Of a stretch of 9,549 nucleotides of DNA, positions 6,504 to 9,549 are shown piece after piece; within the stretch, counting starts at the first letter, position 1; each line of letters opens with the position of its first letter. Under the pieces are notes generated by a model. The model was not told the DNA's origin, did not search any database, and worked only from the letters and a program-made list of their open reading frames with translations. Location: assembly GCA_945869245.1 (NCBI GenBank), contig CAMBOY010000101.1, forward strand, positions 1-9,549, in the 5' to 3' direction. The translations under genes and the position numbers were made by a program. The stretch is from Hydrogenophaga intermedia (GTDB lineage: Bacteria; Pseudomonadota; Gammaproteobacteria; Burkholderiales; Burkholderiaceae_C).

Positions 6504-8744
6504 ATGACGCCGTCCGAGTCGCTCAAAGAATCCACGCCATCTTCTCCCTCTGCAGCCGCCGCAGCCAGCTTCGCCGCTTTGCTGGGCAAGTTGGAACACC
6601 TGGGCGCCAGCGACATCGAGTCGGTGCGGCAAGCCTACAAGCTCGCAGACGAAGCGCACCTTGGGCAACTGCGCAAAAACGGCGACCCCTACATCACCCA
6701 CCCCATTGCGGTGGCCGCCCAATGCGCCGTGTGGCGACTCGACGCACAAGCCATCATGGCCGCGCTGATGCACGACGTCATCGAAGACTGTGGCATCACC
6801 AAACACGAACTGATTGAGCGCTTCGGCGCGCAGGTGGCCGACCTGGTCGACGGGCTGACCAAGCTGGAAAAACTGGAATTCGACAGCCGCGAGCAAAACC
6901 AAGCCGAGTCGTTTCGCAAGATGCTGCTGGCAATGGCCAAAGACGTGCGCGTGACGCTGATCAAGCTCGCCGACCGCACCCACAACATGCGCACCATGGG
7001 CGATATGCCGCGCAGCAAATGGGAACGCATCAGCCGCGAAACGCTGGAGATCTACGCCCCAATCGCCTACCGGCTTGGCTTGAACCACACCTACCGCGAA
7101 CTGCAAGACTTGTGCTTTCGCTACATGCACCCGTGGCGCTATGGGGTGCTCAGCAAAGCCTTGGGCAAAACCCGCTCGCGCCGGCGCGACCTGCTCTCGC
7201 GTGTGCAGCAAGAGGTAGAGGCCACATTCGACGCGCACGGCATGCCGATCCGCGTGTTTGGCCGCGAAAAAACCTTGTTCTCGATCTACCAAAAGATGAG
7301 CAAGGACAAAAAATCGTTTTCCCAGGTCACCGACATTTATGGCTTTCGGGTGGTGGTACCCGAGCTGACCCACTGCTACACCGGTCTGGGCTTGCTGCAC
7401 CAGCTCTACAAACCGGTGCCGGGCAAGTTCCGCGACTATGTCTCGATTCCCAAGATCAACGGCTACCAGTCGCTGCACACCACCTTGATCGGCCCGGTGG
7501 GCACCCACATCGAGTTCCAGCTGCGCACCGAGACCATGGATGTGGTGGCCGAATCGGGCGTGGCGGCGCACTGGCTCTACAAAGCCAATGCGCCCGGCAG
7601 CGAGTCCGCCCGGCATCTGGACAACCAATGGTTGCAATCCTTGCTGGACATTCAGCAAGAGACCCGCGATGCCGGCGAGTTTTGGGACCACATCAAGATC
7701 GAATTGTTTCCCGATTCGGTGTATGTGTTCACCCCCAAAAGCAAAATCATTTCACTGCCTCGGGGCGCCACCGTGGTGGACTTCGCCTACACCATTCACA
7801 GCAATGTGGGCAACCGCACCGTGGGGGCCACTGTCAATGGCACGCCAGCGGCACTGCGCACCGAGCTGCGCAACGGCGACACCGTGAACATCATCACCGA
7901 CCCACAAGCCGAACCCAATCCAGCTTGGCTGTCGTTTGTCAAAACCGGACGCGCGCGCTCCAAGATTCGGCACCAGCTCAAGACCTCGACCCAACACCAC
8001 GCACACGAACTGGGCGCCAAAATGCTGACCCAAGCCCTGCGCAGCGAGGGCATTGCGCAGCTGCCACCGCGCGACGGCGCCTGGCGCAGCGCCTGGGACA
8101 AGTTGCTGCATTTCACCGGCAACCGCTCGCCCGAAGATTTGCTGGCCGACATCGGCATGGGGCGGCGCATTGCCACCATGGTGGGCAAAAAGCTGGCTGT
8201 GCTGCTGGCCGAACAAGGCATGAAGCCCGACCCCCTGCTGATCAGCCGGGAGCGCTTTGGTGGTGCCCAAGAGGACGCTCTGACCCAAGGCGTGGTCACG
8301 CTCGACGGCAGCGAAGGCCTGTCGGTGCAATACGCGACCTGCTGCCGCCCGATTCCGGGTGACCGCATCGTGGGCTATCTGGGCCGGGGTGAGGGCTTGG
8401 TGGTGCACGCCGAAGACTGCAGCACCAGCAAACGCTTGATGGCGCGCGACGCCGAACGCTTTTTGGCGGTGGAATGGGCCGAAGATCCGATCCGGGCGTT
8501 TGACACCACCATCGCACTGACCGTGACCAATGGCAAGGGCGTGCTGGCCCGGGTGGCTTCTGCCATTGCCCAGGCCGAGGCCGATATCACCCATGTGGAC
8601 ATGGGCGACGACCCGGCACAAAACGCCACCGACATCCGGTTCACGGTGGCGGTGCGCGACCGGGTGCACTTGGCAGCGGTGCTGCGCAGCCTCAAGCGCA
8701 CGGCGTCGGTGGCGCGGGCCCAGCGCTACAAGAGCCGCAGTTAA
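6504..8744 (+). CDS. spoT: SpoT/Rel bifunctional (p)ppGpp synthetase/hydrolase
   Basis: Long RSH enzyme that makes (p)ppGpp from GTP/GDP and ATP and hydrolyses it, setting the stringent response. The 746-residue product has the full domain order. The N-terminal HD hydrolase keeps H66, H90-D91 (MHDVIED) and D157 (LADR), so hydrolysis should be active. The synthetase domain (about 245-365) has GREKTLFSIYQKM from G253 and PKINGYQSLHT. Its specificity motif reads KFRD (308-311), a basic version like the RxKD of bifunctional enzymes, unlike the acidic ExDD of RelA. Then come TGS (about 399-459), helical and zinc-finger/RIS regions with CC at 613-614, and an ACT domain (about 669-738). The ATG at 6504 is chosen because upstream frame codons run into the rpoZ terminator. 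No clear Shine-Dalgarno is seen. The TAA abuts the greB stop. Confidence 0.96.
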   Translation: MTPSESLKESTPSSPSAAAAASFAALLGKLEHLGASDIESVRQAYKLADEAHLGQLRKNGDPYITHPIAVAAQCAVWRLDAQAIMAALMHDVIEDCGITKHELIERFGAQVADLVDGLTKLEKLEFDSREQNQAESFRKMLLAMAKDVRVTLIKLADRTHNMRTMGDMPRSKWERISRETLEIYAPIAYRLGLNHTYRELQDLCFRYMHPWRYGVLSKALGKTRSRRRDLLSRVQQEVEATFDAHGMPIRVFGREKTLFSIYQKMSKDKKSFSQVTDIYGFRVVVPELTHCYTGLGLLHQLYKPVPGKFRDYVSIPKINGYQSLHTTLIGPVGTHIEFQLRTETMDVVAESGVAAHWLYKANAPGSESARHLDNQWLQSLLDIQQETRDAGEFWDHIKIELFPDSVYVFTPKSKIISLPRGATVVDFAYTIHSNVGNRTVGATVNGTPAALRTELRNGDTVNIITDPQAEPNPAWLSFVKTGRARSKIRHQLKTSTQHHAHELGAKMLTQALRSEGIAQLPPRDGAWRSAWDKLLHFTGNRSPEDLLADIGMGRRIATMVGKKLAVLLAEQGMKPDPLLISRERFGGAQEDALTQGVVTLDGSEGLSVQYATCCRPIPGDRIVGYLGRGEGLVVHAEDCSTSKRLMARDAERFLAVEWAEDPIRAFDTTIALTVTNGKGVLARVASAIAQAEADITHVDMGDDPAQNATDIRFTVAVRDRVHLAAVLRSLKRTASVARAQRYKSRS

Positions 8745-9305
8745 TCAGGTGCCCGTGGGGGCTGGATACTGCACATCCAGCACTTCCAGGTCTTGGGCGC
8801 CACCCGGCAACGGCAGTCGCACCACATCGCCCACGCGCGCCTTGAGCAACACCCGCGCCACTGGTGCCACCCAACTGATTTGCCGCGCGCTGGTGTCGGC
8901 TTCGTCTACCCCCAAGATGGTCACGGTGATTTCGTCGCCGGCGCTGTTGGCGTAGGTCACCGTGGCACCAAAAAACACCTGGTCGCTGCCCTGGTGCACC
9001 GACGGGTCCACCACCTCGGCCAGTTCCAGCCGCTGGGTCAAAAAGCGGATGCGGCGGTCGATCTCACGCAAGCGTTTTTTGCCGTAGAGATAGTCGCCGT
9101 TTTCTGATCGGTCGCCGTTGCTCGCAGCCCAGTGCACGATCTCGACCATGCGTGGTCGCTCTTGGTCCATCAGAAACAGCCACTCGGCGCGCAGGCGGTC
9201 GTAGCCTGCTCGGGTGATGTAGTTCTTGCCACCCGGCAGCGCGGGCAAGGCCGCACCACCGTCTTCATCGTCGTGGTCGGTTTCTTTGGTGAAGGCCTTG
9301 CTCAT
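8745..9305 (-). CDS. greB: Transcript cleavage factor GreB
   Basis: Secondary-channel factor that rescues backtracked RNA polymerase by stimulating RNA cleavage. The 186-residue product has an N-terminal coiled coil with YDRLRAEWLFLMDQERP (35-51), the tip ASNGDRSENGDYLYGKKRLREIDRR (61-85) carrying the metal-coordinating acidic residues D65 and E68, then the FKBP-like domain with VFFGATV (110-116) and ARVLLKARVGD (150-160). ERPRMVEIVHWAASNGDRSEN resembles GreB more than GreA. Relative to E. coli GreB (158) there is an extra acidic N-terminal stretch, TKETDHDDEDGG (6-17). The ATG at 9305 has GGAG eight bases upstream. It converges on spoT with no intergenic base. Confidence 0.94.
   Translation of the reverse strand: MSKAFTKETDHDDEDGGAALPALPGGKNYITRAGYDRLRAEWLFLMDQERPRMVEIVHWAASNGDRSENGDYLYGKKRLREIDRRIRFLTQRLELAEVVDPSVHQGSDQVFFGATVTYANSAGDEITVTILGVDEADTSARQISWVAPVARVLLKARVGDVVRLPLPGGAQDLEVLDVQYPAPTGT
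8761..8781. other. Hairpin in the spoT/greB convergent overlap zone
   Basis: Perfect 7-base inverted repeat GCTGGAT (8761-8767) and ATCCAGC (8775-8781) with a seven-base loop, 17 bases past the spoT stop and inside the last greB codons. No U-run follows on either strand, so it is not a classical intrinsic terminator. It could still shape the spoT mRNA 3' end, since any spoT terminator must lie within greB. Confidence 0.3.
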
Positions 9306-9346
9306 CGGGTCGACTCCGGCTGCATGCGAGCACCACAGGGCTGCAC

Positions 9347-9383
9347 AAAAGAAAAAGCCTGCAGCTTGTGGCTGCAGGCTTTT
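9347..9383 (-). terminator. Intrinsic terminator downstream of tRNA-Arg
   Basis: Perfect 13-base inverted repeat: GCTGCAGGCTTTT (9371-9383) and AAAAGCCTGCAGC (9353-9365) around a five-base loop. Read on the minus strand the hairpin is followed by TTTTTCTTTT (9356 down to 9347), a good U tract. It starts six bases after the CCA end of tRNA-Arg, so it ends the tRNA transcript and lies between the tRNA and greB (start 9305). Confidence 0.9.
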
Positions 9384-9388
9384 CTGTG

Positions 9389-9465
9389 TGGTGCGGCTGG
9401 CAGGATTCGAACCCACGACCCCTTGGTTCGTAGCCAAGTACTCTATACAACTGAGCTACAGCCGC
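9389..9465 (-). tRNA. tRNA-Arg(ACG)
   Basis: 77 nucleotides including an encoded CCA. The acceptor stem GCGGCTG pairs with CAGCCGC, the D-arm begins GCTCAG, and the anticodon stem CTTGG/CCAAG holds the loop CTACGAA, so the anticodon is ACG. The T-arm is GTGGG-TTCGAAT-CCTGC, in which the third pair is a mismatch (G opposite T) and the others pair. A34 would be deaminated to inosine by TadA to read CGU, CGC and CGA. The sequence closely follows E. coli tRNA-Arg(ACG) in the D-arm and anticodon arm. The 3' CCA is followed within six bases by the terminator. Confidence 0.96.
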
Positions 9466-9475
9466 GAAGCTCTGC

Positions 9476-9484
9476 ATTGTAGCA
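9476..9484 (-). promoter_or_regulatory. Extended -10 promoter for tRNA-Arg
   Basis: On the minus strand TGCTACAAT forms a TGn-extended -10 (TACAAT at 9481-9476, five of six consensus bases), ending 10 bases before the mature tRNA 5' end. The -35 position (9504-9499, TCAAAA) is poor, as expected for an extended -10 promoter. The predicted start near 9469 would leave a 5' leader of only a few bases. The tRNA could also be co-transcribed from the upstream tRNA, 44 bases away. Confidence 0.55.
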
Positions 9485-9509
9485 CAACTTTTTGGGGCTT
9501 TTGAGGCTT

Positions 9510-9549
9510 TGGTAGGGCGTGCAGGGCTCGAACCTGCGACCAAGGGATT
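9510..9549 (-). tRNA. Partial tRNA (3' half), identity unresolved
   Basis: The last 40 bases hold the 3' half of a class I tRNA whose 5' part lies beyond the window. Reading the minus strand: AA (end of the anticodon loop), TCCCT (3' anticodon stem), variable loop TGGTC, T-arm GCAGG-TTCGAGC-CCTGC, acceptor strand ACGCCCT, discriminator A and encoded CCA. The anticodon is not visible. The AA before the stem and the TTGGTCGC stretch resemble tRNA-Ile2(CAU), Lys or Thr types, but the identity cannot be decided here. The short variable loop rules out Leu, Ser and bacterial Tyr. It is probably in tandem with tRNA-Arg(ACG). Confidence 0.88.

Noticed and set aside
6198..7691. Long open frame (about 497 codons) on the minus strand opposite rpoZ and spoT
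   Set aside because: It is a GC-bias shadow: no recognisable domain, His/Gln/Val-rich composition, and fully antisense to the well-supported spoT and rpoZ genes.
1..9549. CRISPR arrays, insertion sequences, phage or toxin-antitoxin modules
   Set aside because: No repeated spacer pattern, transposase, integrase or small toxin-like gene was seen; despite the tRNA genes at the right edge, no attachment-site duplication is visible within the window.

Overview
The window looks like an ordinary core-genome segment of a GC-rich betaproteobacterium, most likely Burkholderiales and probably Comamonadaceae (Rhodoferax/Hydrogenophaga/Limnohabitans-like). This is judged from the protein sequences, the GC-rich codon use, the short 67-residue omega subunit and the gene order; no database search was possible. 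No mobile elements, CRISPR arrays, phage genes or broken genes are visible. The DNA is almost fully coding, and no gene-free stretch exceeds 300 bases.

Layout. A minus-strand operon runs leftwards from about 4569 to 18: a Hanks-type Ser/Thr kinase, a PP2C phosphatase, rph (RNase PH), rdgB (non-canonical NTP pyrophosphatase) and hemW (radical-SAM heme chaperone). Its genes overlap by ATGA or lie less than 20 bases apart. Across a 62-base divergent gap, a plus-strand cluster starts: yicC (endoribonuclease family), gmk (guanylate kinase) and rpoZ (RNA polymerase omega), closed by a perfect intrinsic terminator at 6413-6439, then spoT (bifunctional (p)ppGpp synthetase/hydrolase). spoT converges directly on minus-strand greB (transcript cleavage factor), with no base between the two stop codons. 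Upstream of greB on the minus strand are a strong terminator, a complete tRNA-Arg(ACG) and the 3' half of another tRNA cut by the window edge.

How the genes fit together. Gmk supplies GDP/GTP, the substrates of (p)ppGpp synthesis. SpoT makes and degrades (p)ppGpp. Omega carries the N-terminal residues that form ppGpp site 1 in E. coli RNA polymerase. GreB enters the same secondary channel used by DksA. The minus operon deals with RNA 3' ends (Rph), nucleotide-pool cleaning (RdgB) and heme insertion (HemW), headed by a reversible phosphorylation pair whose targets are unknown.

I see no convincing undescribed system. The points most worth a second look are the kinase/phosphatase pair inside a housekeeping RNA/nucleotide operon, a perfect TATAAT in gmk that coincides with that gene's only ATA codon, the terminator separating rpoZ from spoT, the zero-gap spoT/greB convergence, the terminator between tRNA-Arg and greB, and a 17-base palindrome at the start of yicC.
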